From Silene noctiflora (lineage: Eukaryota; Streptophyta; Magnoliopsida; Caryophyllales; Caryophyllaceae): a DNA stretch of 37,497 nt. A model generated the notes under the pieces. That model did no database searches. It had not been told where the DNA came from and saw only the letters and a list, made by a program, of their open reading frames with translations. Below, in pieces: positions 1 through 10,087 of the stretch; positions within the stretch are counted from its first letter, which is position 1, and every line of letters begins with the position of its first letter. Position numbers and translations under genes: made by a program. The DNA is taken from the NCBI GenBank assembly GCA_009801015.1, contig VHZZ01005035.1, positions 23,323-60,819 of the forward strand, in the 5' to 3' direction.

Positions 1-106
1 AGGAATTAAAAAAGATAAACAAGTGATCAGTAATGATCATTTGTTTACCCCTGTTAAAATACCCTAGGAATTAAAAAAGATAAACAAGTGATCAGGATGG
101 AGGGAG
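1..106. mobile_element. Stowaway/mariner-type MITE, right end only
   Basis: The right edge reads GGATGGAGGGAG followed by TA at 107-108, the inverted form of the CTCCCTCC terminus typical of Stowaway MITEs with a TA target duplication. A 29-base stretch starting AGGAATTAAAAAAGATAAAC occurs twice (1-30 and 66-94). Between the copies lies an inverted repeat, AAACAAGTGATCA with TGATCATTTGTTT. The left end is outside the window. The relic sits in an intron of the A/B-barrel gene. Confidence 0.6.
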
Positions 107-108
107 TA

Positions 109-761
109 TCTCGTTTTACTTCATTTGTTGGCTGTAGCAATTATTTTGCCAAATTATGCTCTATTTTAATCGAATCACATATGTGTACAGCAAATTCTCA
201 AATTGGTCGTATTACGAATTGGGTATAATCCTGAATGTTAGACTCTAAAACTTGAAAAACAAAACATGATCTGTTATATTTGGCATTCATGTCAACTGAT
301 CTCCTATCTATAATCTGGTTGTTGGTTGTTTGTTGTCGGTTGCCGGTTGCTGTTGCTTATTTGCTTCTAGGTTCTTACTACACACCAGTAGGCAGTACAC
401 CCTTGCAATGCTGAATGATGTTGGTATCAGGGGAAATAGACAATAGACGAGTAATGCAATAGGATAAACTCGAAAAAAAAACCAAAATTTCCAACTTATT
501 TACATTGTCCGTCCAGGCTAGATCTCCTTAGCTCCACACTGATTGTACAGTGATCACGTATTCTAATATTTGACGCATTACGTAATCTGTACAACAGTAA
601 TGTTATTGTCATGCTTAGGTAGAGTATAGAGTTGTCGTGGGATATGTATACATCTGCAGTATGAGTGCCATGTCAACTGACCGGTGCTTATTGCCTTCAT
701 TTCCTTGGTTCACACCTTTAATTGGATCTTGCACTGATTTTGACTCTGAATGATGCTGTAG
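109..761 (+). other. intron of the A/B-barrel gene
   Basis: No coding potential is visible in this stretch. It ends in a usable acceptor, TGCTGTAG at 754-761, directly before the last coding exon. It contains an imperfect direct duplication: around 288-440 and 670-760 the order CATGTCAACTGA, CTTATT, CACACC and CTGAATGATG is repeated. The first copy has no acceptor followed by an exon. The donor and earlier exon(s) lie upstream of the window. Confidence 0.55.
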
Positions 762-951
762 GGGTAAAGATGTGAGCATTGAGAACCTTCATCAGGGTTT
801 TACTCACATCTTCGAGTCAACATTTGAGAGCACTGAAGCCATTGCAGAGTATATTAAGCACGAAAAGCATGTTCTATTTGCAAATCTCTTCCTTGGTCAC
901 TTGGAAAAGGTTCTCGTTATCGATTTCAAACCCACTTCTGTTTCCCATTGA
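762..951 (+). CDS. HS1: HS1-like stress-response A/B-barrel protein, last exon
   Basis: After the AG acceptor at 760-761 the frame encodes 62 residues beginning GKDVSIENLHQGFTHIFEST and ending PTSVSH before a TGA at 949-951. This is the C-terminal half of the plant Dabb (stress-response A/B barrel) family of about 110 residues. Members such as Arabidopsis heat-stable protein HS1 form small dimeric barrels linked to defence and stress. The exon begins in phase 2, giving a split codon that fits the Trp-Gly of the family. No stop or frameshift is seen, so the gene may be functional. The N-terminal half (about 47 residues) is not in the window. Confidence 0.88.
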
Positions 952-1640
952 ATGACCTGAAGATGGGGTTCCTGTTATTTACATGTATTGGTGTATTCGG
1001 CAATTCGAAGAGTGTGGCACTTTTGTTATTTACATGTATTGGGCAATCCGAAGAGTGTTGCACTTCTGTTATTTACGTACGTTTGTAACTTACCTCCTTC
1101 AAGTAAAAATAAAAACCACTTCCGCTCTAATACTGTGCTGAGATGGTTGTTGGTTCAAACTTGACTATGGTGATATAACTCCTGGCCTCATCCTGTTCGG
1201 ATTATGGAGCATTGTACTTCATAACTTGACTAGTTATTTAAAAAGTAGACGCGTAACTTAGGCTTTACACTTACGTTTACGCTGTACGCTTAAATGGTAT
1301 ATTCAGATATCAGACCTATAAGCTGTTCACTGAATCGTCAGTATGCATTGATGATGGAACTTCTTATAGGATGGCTGTTTACACTTCCTTTTTAATACTG
1401 TGCTAAGATGGTTGTTGGTTCAAACTCTCTATAGGTGTTGTTCATGGAACCATGATATGCACCAATTTGTTAATCCATCATCAGTATGTTGGTGCAAGGT
1501 TTAAACATTGGATACGGATTCGACTCATCTTGACTTAACTTATCAGTTGATTCGAAACGTATAGGTAGACTGTTCATATGTCTAACAATCTTCGTTAAAA
1601 GATGAATTTGAATGAAATCAGATTGTTTTATATAGAAACA
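952..1640 (+). other. 3' UTR and intergenic spacer with short direct repeats
   Basis: The sequence after the stop carries three imperfect tandem copies of a unit starting GTTATTTACATGTATTGG, at about 974, 1025 and 1068. Further on, a segment beginning TAATACTGTGCTGAGATGG at 1128-1161 recurs at 1393-1426 with one mismatch. No open frame of note is present. The spacer runs into the 3' flank of the first C2-like gene, where the two genes converge. Confidence 0.5.
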
Positions 1641-1692
1641 TTCAACAAAACTGTACCTAAAAAGGAACTGAATATTCCGATTTCAATACAAA

Positions 1693-2226
1693 TTAACTCA
1701 AAGATAAAGAAACCAAAGGAGTACGAAAACTCGGAACCATCTTCAATAACCCTTCGCCATTCCCAATGACGGCTTCCACGCACTTAGACTCCGCCTCTGA
1801 CTTTGCTGCTTGTGCCATGGACAGCTTATACAACAACTTGAGATCAGCCTTCTTGTTCTTCTTCCACAATGTCTTTACAATCTCATATGTAGCTGAACCT
1901 TTTTGGTTGATCTTTCCGTTACTTTCAGCAGCTGATGACACAAGCTCGGACACAAGAATGTTGACAGTACTAACATGGTTGTCCGGGAAGAACCACTTGC
2001 GACGATTGAATACTTGAAAGCGGAGATAATCAGATTCCACATTCACGTCCTTGAGTTGAAACTTGGCGCTTCCTCTGGCATCAAGCTCTGTCCTATGCTT
2101 CTCGAATTTTGAAGAACAACCATGAAACCGTGTTATAATCATGTAGGGTCTCTTGTTCATGTTGATGAAGTTGTTTTTTGGTGAGATTATGCAATTTACT
2201 GCAAGTTCCTGTGTTGCAGGTTTCAT
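1693..2226 (-). CDS. C2-like protein of the SRC2/BAP type (copy 1)
   Basis: A 177-residue intronless ORF. Residues 6-30 resemble the first strand of a plant SRC2-type C2 domain (ELAVNCIIS). The middle holds VNVESDYLRFQVF, and residues 108-136 give SATYEIVKT followed by a Lys-rich stretch and DLKLLYKL, matching the 'YQVRKPSGKPKG-L-FSYKF' end of SRC2-like C2 domains. The Asp-rich calcium loops of classical C2 domains are not obvious, so calcium binding is doubtful. The start is fixed by alignment with the neighbouring paralogue. A TATA box lies about 76 bp upstream. A role in membrane or stress signalling is inference only. Confidence 0.68.
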   Translation of the reverse strand: MKPATQELAVNCIISPKNNFINMNKRPYMIITRFHGCSSKFEKHRTELDARGSAKFQLKDVNVESDYLRFQVFNRRKWFFPDNHVSTVNILVSELVSSAAESNGKINQKGSATYEIVKTLWKKNKKADLKLLYKLSMAQAAKSEAESKCVEAVIGNGEGLLKMVPSFRTPLVSLSLS

Positions 2227-2301
2227 TATTACTTTGCTGTTTTTGTTTCTTGAGAGGGTTGTGCAAAAACGAAATACTTCGTAAGGAGGGATAGATAGGA
2301 C

Positions 2302-2309
2302 TATATATA
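2302..2309 (-). promoter_or_regulatory. TATA box of C2-like copy 1
   Basis: TATATATA on the minus strand, about 76 bp upstream of the ATG. A conserved block at 2328-2357 (minus strand starts AATCCTATTCCTAC) lies just further upstream and recurs at 3947-3976 before the second copy with two differences. Confidence 0.6.
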
Positions 2310-2359
2310 GGGGCAGAGTGGAAGACTGGGAAACCGAAACAAAGTAGGAATAGGATTAC

Positions 2360-3230
2360 TTATTAAGGGTCAGGCTTAAGAGCTAATCACACAAACTGCT
2401 GCACTTGCACGCTTGATTTACTGATGAAATAAGGAAAAACTACTGCATGCTCTAGTAAGAATCCTAACTGAACTTGTATGTATCTGACAAAATAAGAAAA
2501 CTCAAAACTGTTTCATTCTAGAAGGAAAATAAATTATCTGGAAGTTTGCGGGGATTTTTGCTAGCTCGACTACACGAAAGGTTAGTAACATAAACCTAAT
2601 GCAGCGACGGAAACCCGGAAATATGTTTGCTGAAAAAGAACTTTTTCCAACTTCTGAAAATCGTAAGCATTTGGTTACAGCACCAAGCACTGTCGTCGAG
2701 ATACACACAGGAAAGACTTGCTCATAGTTACTTCATCATTGATAGTCAGCCTATTATATTGTTCATCACTTACTAAAATAAGAAAACATCATAAGAAAAC
2801 ATCAAGAGTATTGGCAATGTATGATATAAGTTATAGAAGCCAAAACTAATCATAGTCTTAGACTCGTAGCTTGTTGAGCTTTCGGATTATTATCACCACT
2901 AGCGTAATTAAGGGATGTAGAGTCAATGCAGGGGTATCCTGCTGCCTCAGGGAATTGCATTAATAACAGAAGCACGCGAACAATTAAGTGGAAGCAACAT
3001 GATTTCTTATGTTGTACCACTTAAGGAAGGTTTTCTTTGTATTGATGTTACACCATACTATTTCTCAGGTAGATGATGTTGGCAGTTAGGTCTGTTTCAA
3101 CAGGTAGATGATGATTCAAGCTCCGACAAACGTTCAGATTCGCGTGTTGTAAGTTTGTAACTGCTACTCATCTAAAATTTACAGCTAGGACACAAGAATG
3201 ATGATATTTAAGGTCGGACATAAAAACAAT
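2360..3230. other. spacer between the two C2-like genes
   Basis: About 870 bases with no convincing gene. A 68-codon minus-strand frame at 2502-2708 has no recognisable domain and no paralogous counterpart, so it is probably chance. The proximal 3' flank of copy 2 (from about 3265) aligns with the 3' flank of copy 1 (from about 1625), so the duplication unit extends beyond the coding parts. Confidence 0.5.
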
Positions 3231-3336
3231 GAGAGTAAACTGATATTCATCAATTTGAATGAATCACATTGGATTAGAACATTCAATAATAAAATTGTTT
3301 TTACAATGGAGCCGAATATTCTGAAAGCAATACAAA

Positions 3337-3852
3337 CTAACTCCTCCAATTAATAGAAAGCAAAGGAGTACGAAGACTCGAAACCATATCATTCCCAATG
3401 GTCGCAGCTACGTGCTGTGACTCCACCACTGCCTCGTGTTCTTGTGTCTTGGACAGTTTGAACCACAACTTGAGATCGCCCTTGTGTTTCTTGGATGTCT
3501 TTCCAAAGTCATACGTTGCTAAACCTACTTGGTTCTTTTGTCTGTCGCTTGTGATAGATGATGACATGAGGTCAGACACGCGAACATAGATATTACCAAC
3601 TTGCTTCTCACCAAACAACATGCTTTGAATGAATACTTGAAAGCGGAGAAAACCAGATTCAACATTCACGTCCTTGAACTTCAACTTGGCGCTTCCTTTG
3701 GCATCAAGGTCTGTGATATGCTTCTCGGAAGCTGAAGAATAATGGTCATGGAAGAGTGTTGTAATCATGTGGGATGTCTTCTTAATCTTTTTGCGATTTT
3801 TTTCAAACAAAACGTGGCAATCTATTGCAAGTTCATAAGTTGTAGACTCCAT
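3337..3852 (-). CDS. C2-like protein of the SRC2/BAP type (copy 2)
   Basis: A 171-residue paralogue of the neighbouring gene. Shared landmarks are ELAIDCHV near the N terminus, DVNVESGFLRFQVF, a Lys-rich linker, DLKLWFKLS, and a C-terminal RTPLLS. An in-frame ATG exists 24 codons upstream, but ATG at 3850-3852 aligns exactly with the start of copy 1, and the upstream residues are low-complexity, so I use 3852. It is intronless, with a TATA box about 73 bp upstream. Domain assignment rests on the strand pattern and the terminal 'DLKL-FKL' motif. Ca2+ ligands are not clear. Confidence 0.67.
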   Translation of the reverse strand: MESTTYELAIDCHVLFEKNRKKIKKTSHMITTLFHDHYSSASEKHITDLDAKGSAKLKFKDVNVESGFLRFQVFIQSMLFGEKQVGNIYVRVSDLMSSSITSDRQKNQVGLATYDFGKTSKKHKGDLKLWFKLSKTQEHEAVVESQHVAATIGNDMVSSLRTPLLSINWRS

Positions 3853-3924
3853 TATTATTTCTTTCTTTGTTTTTTTGTTGTTGCAATGAATTGAATGAAT
3901 CCTTGAAGGGTGATAGTTGAACAA

Positions 3925-3932
3925 ATATATAA
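3925..3932 (-). promoter_or_regulatory. TATA box of C2-like copy 2
   Basis: TTATATAT on the minus strand, 73 bp upstream of the ATG. The shared upstream block lies at 3947-3976, in nearly the same position relative to the TATA box as in copy 1. Confidence 0.55.
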
Positions 3933-4089
3933 GTATGGAAGGTTTCGGGAAGCCGAAACAATGTAGGAATAGGATTTCTGAGTCATGGTTAAACCCAAAT
4001 TATACAATGGATTAACGTGTATATGTAAATAGAACTTCCACTGAAGATCTTTTTTTTTTTTTCTTTTTTTGGCAAAGTTCAAGAAATGT

Positions 4090-5870
4090 TTACATTAAAA
4101 ACGCTCTTTTGGCTAGACCATGAACAACCTTAGTCAAAGATCTAGGTAGAAAACTAAAAGACAAACAATGAAAGGACGGACACAACGCTAAGATATCGCC
4201 CAACGTCCCCTTAATCAAATGATGCTCTGCTTCGCTTCCTGCAATCTGACACAACAAATTAAGACAATCACTAAGAATATGAATTAAGATGAAGAACTTG
4301 TCGCGCCTTTGCCCATCCCAAAACATGTAGGACTCCTAAAGCATCGGCTTGCAAAGCTGATTCCGCATTAATCTTTACCCTACCCTAAAAATTACAGTAC
4401 TATCCTCGTCGTAAACAACCCAACCAATAAAAGCCTCTAAGGACCGATGCCAACCCGCATCCACTTTTATCCTTGTGCTCCAACATTGACATGACCCTCA
4501 ACCACATAAAAGAAATACCCACTCCGGAACCAACTATGACACCCTTCCTCTCTATCCCAACTCTATCCCCTCCCAGCATCCTTCGGACGAATTTTGTCAT
4601 CCCCAACCTCACGAGCCAAAGTCATCGTTTTTGTCCACAGACTAAAGAACCACATTTGACAGAAAACCCCTCCGTTAAACCGTATAAAATTCCGCAGAAG
4701 CCATATAAGCCATAAAGTTACAATAAATTGTAGTATCCGATCATTAGCACCTTGTAGCGTGCCAAGATATCTTATCCAATTAACCACCCAGTCTCCAATA
4801 CGAAAGCCATCATCATGGTCAACATTAATGCCCATCTCTGAGCATTTCCAAATTCATTTTGAAACAGGACAGTCCCTAAACAAATGCTCAGGAGACTCCA
4901 GATGCCTATCCTCAGCCAAGCAAAGACAACACCCGCACAATTGAATATTCCGTCGAGCAAAACCACTACCAACCAGTAGCGTATCCGTGATGACTTTCCG
5001 CAAGAAAAACTTCCACGTATGCGGTCCCGGTAACCTCCATAGTTTTGGTCTGCAAAATTGTCGCCCACGAGTGCTTATCCTCGTTTTGTCCTTATGCGAT
5101 CCATGCTTGCTCACGAACAAGTCAAAACTAATACCATATCCACTCTTGACAGAGTACTCTCCATCGTTTGTATGTCGCCAATAAATAACATCTCTTTCTT
5201 AGGAAAAACAACATGGCATAGCCAAAATATGATTAGCGTACCGTTCTTGAAAAAGGAAAGTAATAACTCTTTATTCCAAATGCCACTTTCCAATTTTAGA
5301 TCCCTAATACACATATTCCTTAACTAGCTAAACTCATTGGTCAACAAATTTGGCTTTGGTTCAGGGCGTTCACCTCCCACCCAAGGCGTGTCCCAAACAT
5401 CTAAAGTAGAACCGATAGCCGGTGTCATGCCAACATGCTCTTGAAGCAGATTGAACCCATGCATGATACTCATAGTCCCCCACGACCAGTGTCCATAACC
5501 CTTTCCAAAGCATCTAAAAGTAAGACAATTACCATCCTTTCCCATCAGTTTTCAGCGAAACACTGCACAGGAAAAAAGATTATGTATTTGACATTAACTT
5601 CCAAGCATGTTTAGCCAGCAGCGCCTGATTCAAACACTCAATGTTACGAATTCCAAGTCCGCCATAACTCTTGGAGAGGCTAAGAAAAATTCCGGAACAC
5701 CAATGGATCGTTTTACCCATTCTACATCCAGCCTACGATGAAATAAGTCTCGTAACATTTTCCACAAGATCACTAAATAATTCCTTTTTTGATGACTGAA
5801 ACTCCGTCGACAGCCCTAAATACTTGCCAATTCCCTTTTTGTTTCGGATTTTAAACGTTTTTAAACACCA
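4090..5870 (-). pseudogene. LINE-1 ORF2 3' part: thumb, zf-RVT and RNase H
   Basis: Broken into several frames. The RNase H part runs from about 4480 down to 4090: VDAGWH (first catalytic Asp), AESALQADAL (Glu), SDCLNLL (Asp) and the tail FLPRSLTKVVHGLAKRAF, typical of the plant LINE RNase H end. Near 4854-5120 the zf-RVT linker is seen (WKFFLRK, ARRNIQLCG and EHLFRDCPVSK). At 5324-5545 there is the 'CFGKGYGHWSWG ... DVWDTPWV' region. No single frame survives. The protein would have primed reverse transcription at the target and removed the RNA strand. Confidence 0.8.
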
Positions 5871-6394
5871 TTAGACTTTAACCATCTTCGTCCCCGGACT
5901 AAAGAGAATCCCAGATTTTCCTTCATTTAAGACTTGTCCCGACACTTCACAGTAATCATCTAAAATTCGTCTTAAGTGATGGATAGATCTTTGATTAACA
6001 TGAAGGAAAAAGATGAAGTCATCCGCAAAGAACAAATGGGTCAAAGGAGTCACCCCTTGAGTCAGACGGATATCCTTTAGGTTACCCAACTCTTGTTCGT
6101 GTATCACACTCGAAGATAAAACTGCCGTACACAACACAGACAAAAAAGGGGACAAAGGATCACCCTACCTTAACCCACACCTAGAATGAAATTGTGGCAG
6201 AGGAGCGCCATTAAGAAGCACTTCATAAGAGACAATCGTCACACAACCCATAATAAGTTTGATTAGCCTTTCCTGAAAATCAAATTTACATAACACCATC
6301 TGAAGAAAATCCCATCTTACTCGGTTATATGCCTTACTTAAGTCCGCTTTGAAAGCAAATTTCCTAAGCGTGCCCCTTTTGTATGAATTAATTT
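5871..6394 (-). pseudogene. LINE-1 ORF2 reverse transcriptase, catalytic half
   Basis: Minus-strand frames give FKADLSKAYNRVRWDFLQ (RT motif A, with the catalytic Asp), then the LLNGAPLPQFHSRCGLR end of the palm, and LTHLFFADDFIFF with the catalytic FADD box (motif C). The frame breaks at about 6160, between the GLR and LSPFLS parts of motif B, where a TAG interrupts. The upstream half of the domain lies beyond the inserted solo LTR at 7749-8669, and the frame continues across it when the insertion and one target copy are removed. Confidence 0.85.
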
Positions 6395-7748
6395 TGTAAC
6401 ACCCCCACATACACCAAGGTGCCTTACCAAGACCACCCTAACATATGAAGATGTTACCATCTCGGTTGCCTGAGGTACAGTATATCAAAAGTGACCATCA
6501 AGAAACAACATTTAAAGTAAACAGTTTAAGTCATACATCTCAAAACCGAAAACTCCAAAGTACGATAAAACCGTCTCAAGACAAAACTACTGAAAACCAA
6601 AACCATTATAGAACTACAACGGAAGACTAGCTAGACGTCTGATGACTCCATCCTGTCCAAGCCTCGCGAGCTATCCCAAAGCATATCTGCTAGACACTGC
6701 TCACCATCCCCAAATGGATCACCACAGTTTTTAAAGCACATACACGGGGTCAGTTATTGAATAAACAAAATAAGAATCATACGCAAACCATACATCACAT
6801 ACCAACCATACAACACATTCCCCAAACTCCACATCATACCGAACACCTGACCACGCACTAAATGTGTAGTCCTGCCAGATTACCCATTGCAACAGGTAAT
6901 CCACTCCACCAATGGGGACCGCAGCCTTACCACCTAAGCCCCGCTCAAAACCATAGAGCGAATAACCCAATGATAATTAATTTGCACATCCCCCTTGTGA
7001 CGGGAACCACAAGGGGCGAACAAGGGCGTGAAGCCATTCCCGAAAATGACTCCACTCAGCCGAGGGAGCACCTCACGAACCCCATACAATCAACAAAAAT
7101 TCCACAATATTGATAAACATGCCAATATCAAGAATGTAATTATCATCACAATACAATCATGTTATCACATCATCTAAATCATTTACACAGTAACCGAGTA
7201 GGGAAACCCTACCCGAGACGGAAATCGCCACATAAGCACGGGAATGATAAAAAAGCCTCCTTAACGAAGTCATCATCTATACAATAAAAATGAAATTACG
7301 ATCTATGCAACAATTAACCCCCAAAATCCCTAATTACTCAATTTAGGGTTTAGACAAAACCCAAAAGACCGACATAAAAATAATATGCCGATCTTACCCA
7401 AACGATGATGAACGCAACGGTACGAAAAGCCCCAAAAGTTATGAACTTTAGCCCTTGATTTGATAGCAAAGAGAGAAGAGGATCTACGTTGCTTGAGTTT
7501 TCTTTTGTGAAAGTTTTGTAAAATGAATGTTTAACCAAGACTGTCGATGTATTATAAAACGAAATCTCTCCTTTCTTTAAAATCAAACCGGGCGCAAAAC
7601 CCGTAAAAGCACATACACTCGATCGAGTAACTAACGTACTCGATCGAGTTTACCCAACTCGGTTGAGTACCTAAGAAACAGAAACTCTCCAGACCTGATT
7701 ATAACTTACTCGATAGAGTATCCATAGACTAAAATCCGAGGTATTACA
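6395..7748 (-). mobile_element. solo LTR, gypsy-type (probably chromovirus Tekay-like)
   Basis: A 1354-bp block with LTR ends. The minus strand starts TGTAATACCTCGGATTTT and ends GGGTGTTACA, so TGTAA/TTACA inverted ends bound it. Target copies are AATTT at 6390-6394 and AATAT at 7749-7753 (4 of 5 bases). It has no internal coding region and lies inside the LINE reverse transcriptase. Near its minus-strand 5' end it holds two perfect and two degenerate copies of ACTCGATCGAGT (7617, 7638, 7657, 7708). A solo LTR forms by recombination between the two LTRs of a full element. Lineage is inferred from the ends only. Confidence 0.82.
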
Positions 7749-8669
7749 AATATTGTGAATTGCTTCATGTGTAAGTAAAATATTATCACTAATATGTCTC
7801 ATCGGCACAAAAACATTTCAAAAATCACCCACCATCGATCCCTTAATATGTCCAAGGCGATATGTAATACATTTTGTGACCACCCTCATAAAAACATTGC
7901 AAAGACTAATAGGGCGATAATCAGTAACTCCTTCTGGGTTATCACACTTTGGGATTAGAGAAATAAACGTGCGATTAACTTCACGTAAGACGACTCCTGA
8001 ATTCAAAATGGAGAGCGAAACTTTAGTAAAATCATTTTTAATAAAACTCCAGCATTTATGATAGAAGACTGTTGGTACCCCATCCGGTTCCGGAGATTTA
8101 AGGGCCCCCATTTGAAATACCGCTGTTCGGACCTCCTGTGCAGTAAAAGACTTACTAAAAAATCCGCATCATCCGCCGTCATCCGTCTGGTTATGGTATT
8201 AAGCAATTGCTTTACCTTTGTTGGTGCGCACTCAGCCCCTGCACCACTAATCGGAGTATACAATTGTTGAATAGTACGTTGAAACTCTGCCCCAATTAAA
8301 CTTTGATCATAAAGCCAGCTTCCATCCTCCCCCTTAATCTTATGTATAAAATTACGACAAGCTCGTCCTTTAACCCAATTAAAAAAAATATCTTGTGCAT
8401 GTGTCACCATCAACCATCCATTTTATCTTAGCGCGCTGCTTCCAGAAGATAGCCGTAGCCGAGGCAAACTGACGCACTTCCTTATTGACCTGCGAATACA
8501 TATCACCGTTCCCCTCATATATTGCCATATTCATGCCTTGTTCAAGTCGTTTATCAAAATCTTCCCCTTTTAGCATCCATTCTTTTCGTTTAGAAAGAGC
8601 TAGCCCGACCAAGTTTCCTAGCAAGCTGAAACGATGACGATCCTTCATCATGTACAAACCAAACCCCAT
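7749..8669 (-). pseudogene. LINE-1 ORF2 linker and N-terminal half of RT
   Basis: From high to low coordinate: RFSLLGNLVGLALSKRKEW and QRAKIKWMVDGDTCTRYFF (linker before RT, family pattern 'RSRxxWLxxGDxNTxFFH'), then GALKSPEPDGVPTVFYHKCW (normally KAPGPDG), RTFISLIPKCDNPEGVTDYR and PISLCNVFMRVVTK (fingers, motif 0/1), and finally RHISDNILLTHEAIHNI just before the solo LTR. Stops occur near 8414 and 7817 and there is a frame change around 8010-8110. The Gly-to-Glu change in the conserved PGPDG box would itself damage activity. Confidence 0.85.
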
Positions 8670-8679
8670 GTATTACTTG

Positions 8680-9438
8680 AATTCAACCCTCATGTTCAAG
8701 CGCCCATGCATCCATTTAATATGGCTTTAGATTTGTTATTCTTGTAAGATTCAAATCAAACTCAATAGGTGCATGATTCAAAATTTGAATTGGGTAATGT
8801 TTAATACCCGTATTAGGAAAATGGCTAAACCAAGTACTTGACGCCATAGCCTTATCAATCCGTTCATACACTCGTCCTAAATCTCGTCAATTATTTCACC
8901 ATGTAAAATGTGACCCTTTGAAAGGAATGTCAATCAAGTCATTACGCATATGCCATTCATTAAAATCCGTTGCACCACAAATTGGTCCAACATTTCGACT
9001 AAACTTGTAACATGCATAGTCCATCACCCACAATTAGAAAAGAATACTCCAACTTCTCAAACCACTCCTCAAGCTCCATAAGAACTGTCAAACGAGAACT
9101 AATATTTGGAGCTCCATAAAATAAAAAAGATACCACAAAAGTCCATCATATTTTTATACTAAAAGGATTACAAAATGCATAGAATACATTACAAAACGAA
9201 TTTTTGTCTCCTTACGCCATTCAACCCATAGCCCTCCCGAGGCACCTATGGCATCCACACCAACACCTTTAACAAGCCCAAAAATTCTAAACTTAGGAGT
9301 AATAAAATCTACATTACATTTAGTTTCGATTAAAAAAACAAAGTCATAATACATATTATTCAAAAGCGCTCTAAGTTTAGGAATTGTAGGAGTGAGCGCA
9401 TTGTTGAGACCCCTATAATTCCAAATAAGACCAATCAT
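8680..9438 (-). pseudogene. LINE-1 ORF2 endonuclease (EEP fold), degraded
   Basis: ORF2 starts at ATG 9436-9438 with MIGLIWNYRGLNNALTPTI (family 'WNCRGLG') followed by FVFLIETKCN, which carries the catalytic Glu of the AP-like endonuclease. SGGLWVEWRKE follows near 9220. Past 9150 the frame is broken, but GATDFNEWHMRNDLIDIPFK near 8960 and RVYERIDKAMASSTW near 8860 show the GDFNE and D-RxDR regions (GDFNE has become GATDFNE). The enzyme would have nicked the target DNA. The start codon overlaps the ORF1 stop by four bases. Confidence 0.82.
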
Positions 9439-9459
9439 TCCTCTTGAGGAGGTTGTGAA

Positions 9460-10087
9460 TAGGGTTGAGTAGAACCGGGTACCCGACCCAGTTTTGGAAA
9501 CCGTTTCGGTACCCGGTTTCAAAAATATTAGATTTCTTAAAACCGAAACCGCACCTCTTTAATCCGGTTAACCGGATTTTATGGATTTTTCGAACCAGAT
9601 CCGAAAATCGGTTAACCCGAACCGGTTTTCTAACCCGGTTTTAGTTTGATTTGTACATGAATCTTTTGAAATAAGTCAAGAAAACTAGATAAACAAAAGA
9701 ATAAGATCTAGAAAGGGTCAAATATATAAACTTGAATAGATGAAATCTTGAGATTTGATAAACAAATAGTGTAGATCTAGAATTTTGGGTTTGTTTTGAG
9801 ATATGAAAGAGAAAAGGTGAGAGGCAGAGAGATGAATGAAACAAGGTTTTGAGATTTTGGGCCTTAGTGTGCTTATTTGTTTATGTTTTTCAGAGAAAAA
9901 GTTAATTCAGTTATAAAAGCGGTCTCCGGTTTGGTTTTATTTGGACCCGCATCCGAACCGCTTTTGAACTTAAAAAATCGGTTCGGTCACCTAAACCGGA
10001 AATAACCCGAATATTCGGTCTCCATTATTCGGTTTTCAGTCTGGTTTCGATTTAAAAATGCGGTTCGGATTTTCTTGCTTAGCCCTA
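9460..10087. mobile_element. non-autonomous hAT element
   Basis: A 628-bp block bounded by inverted ends: left TAGGGTTGAGTAGAA, right (inverted) TAGGGCTAAGCAAGA. It is flanked by 8-bp target copies GTTGTGAA (9452-9459) and GTTGTAAA (10088-10095). An 8-bp duplication and a TAGGGYTRAG terminus are hallmarks of plant hAT elements. It encodes no transposase. Both subterminal regions are dense in ACCGGTT/CGGTTCGG-type motifs, as expected for transposase-binding sites. It sits inside the last codons of LINE ORF1. Confidence 0.85.

Noticed and set aside
2502-2708. 68-codon minus-strand frame between the C2-like genes
   Set aside because: No domain, no paralogue, no promoter; expected by chance.
6862-7113. 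Plus-strand frame inside the solo LTR
   Set aside because: Lies wholly within LTR sequence and has no domain.
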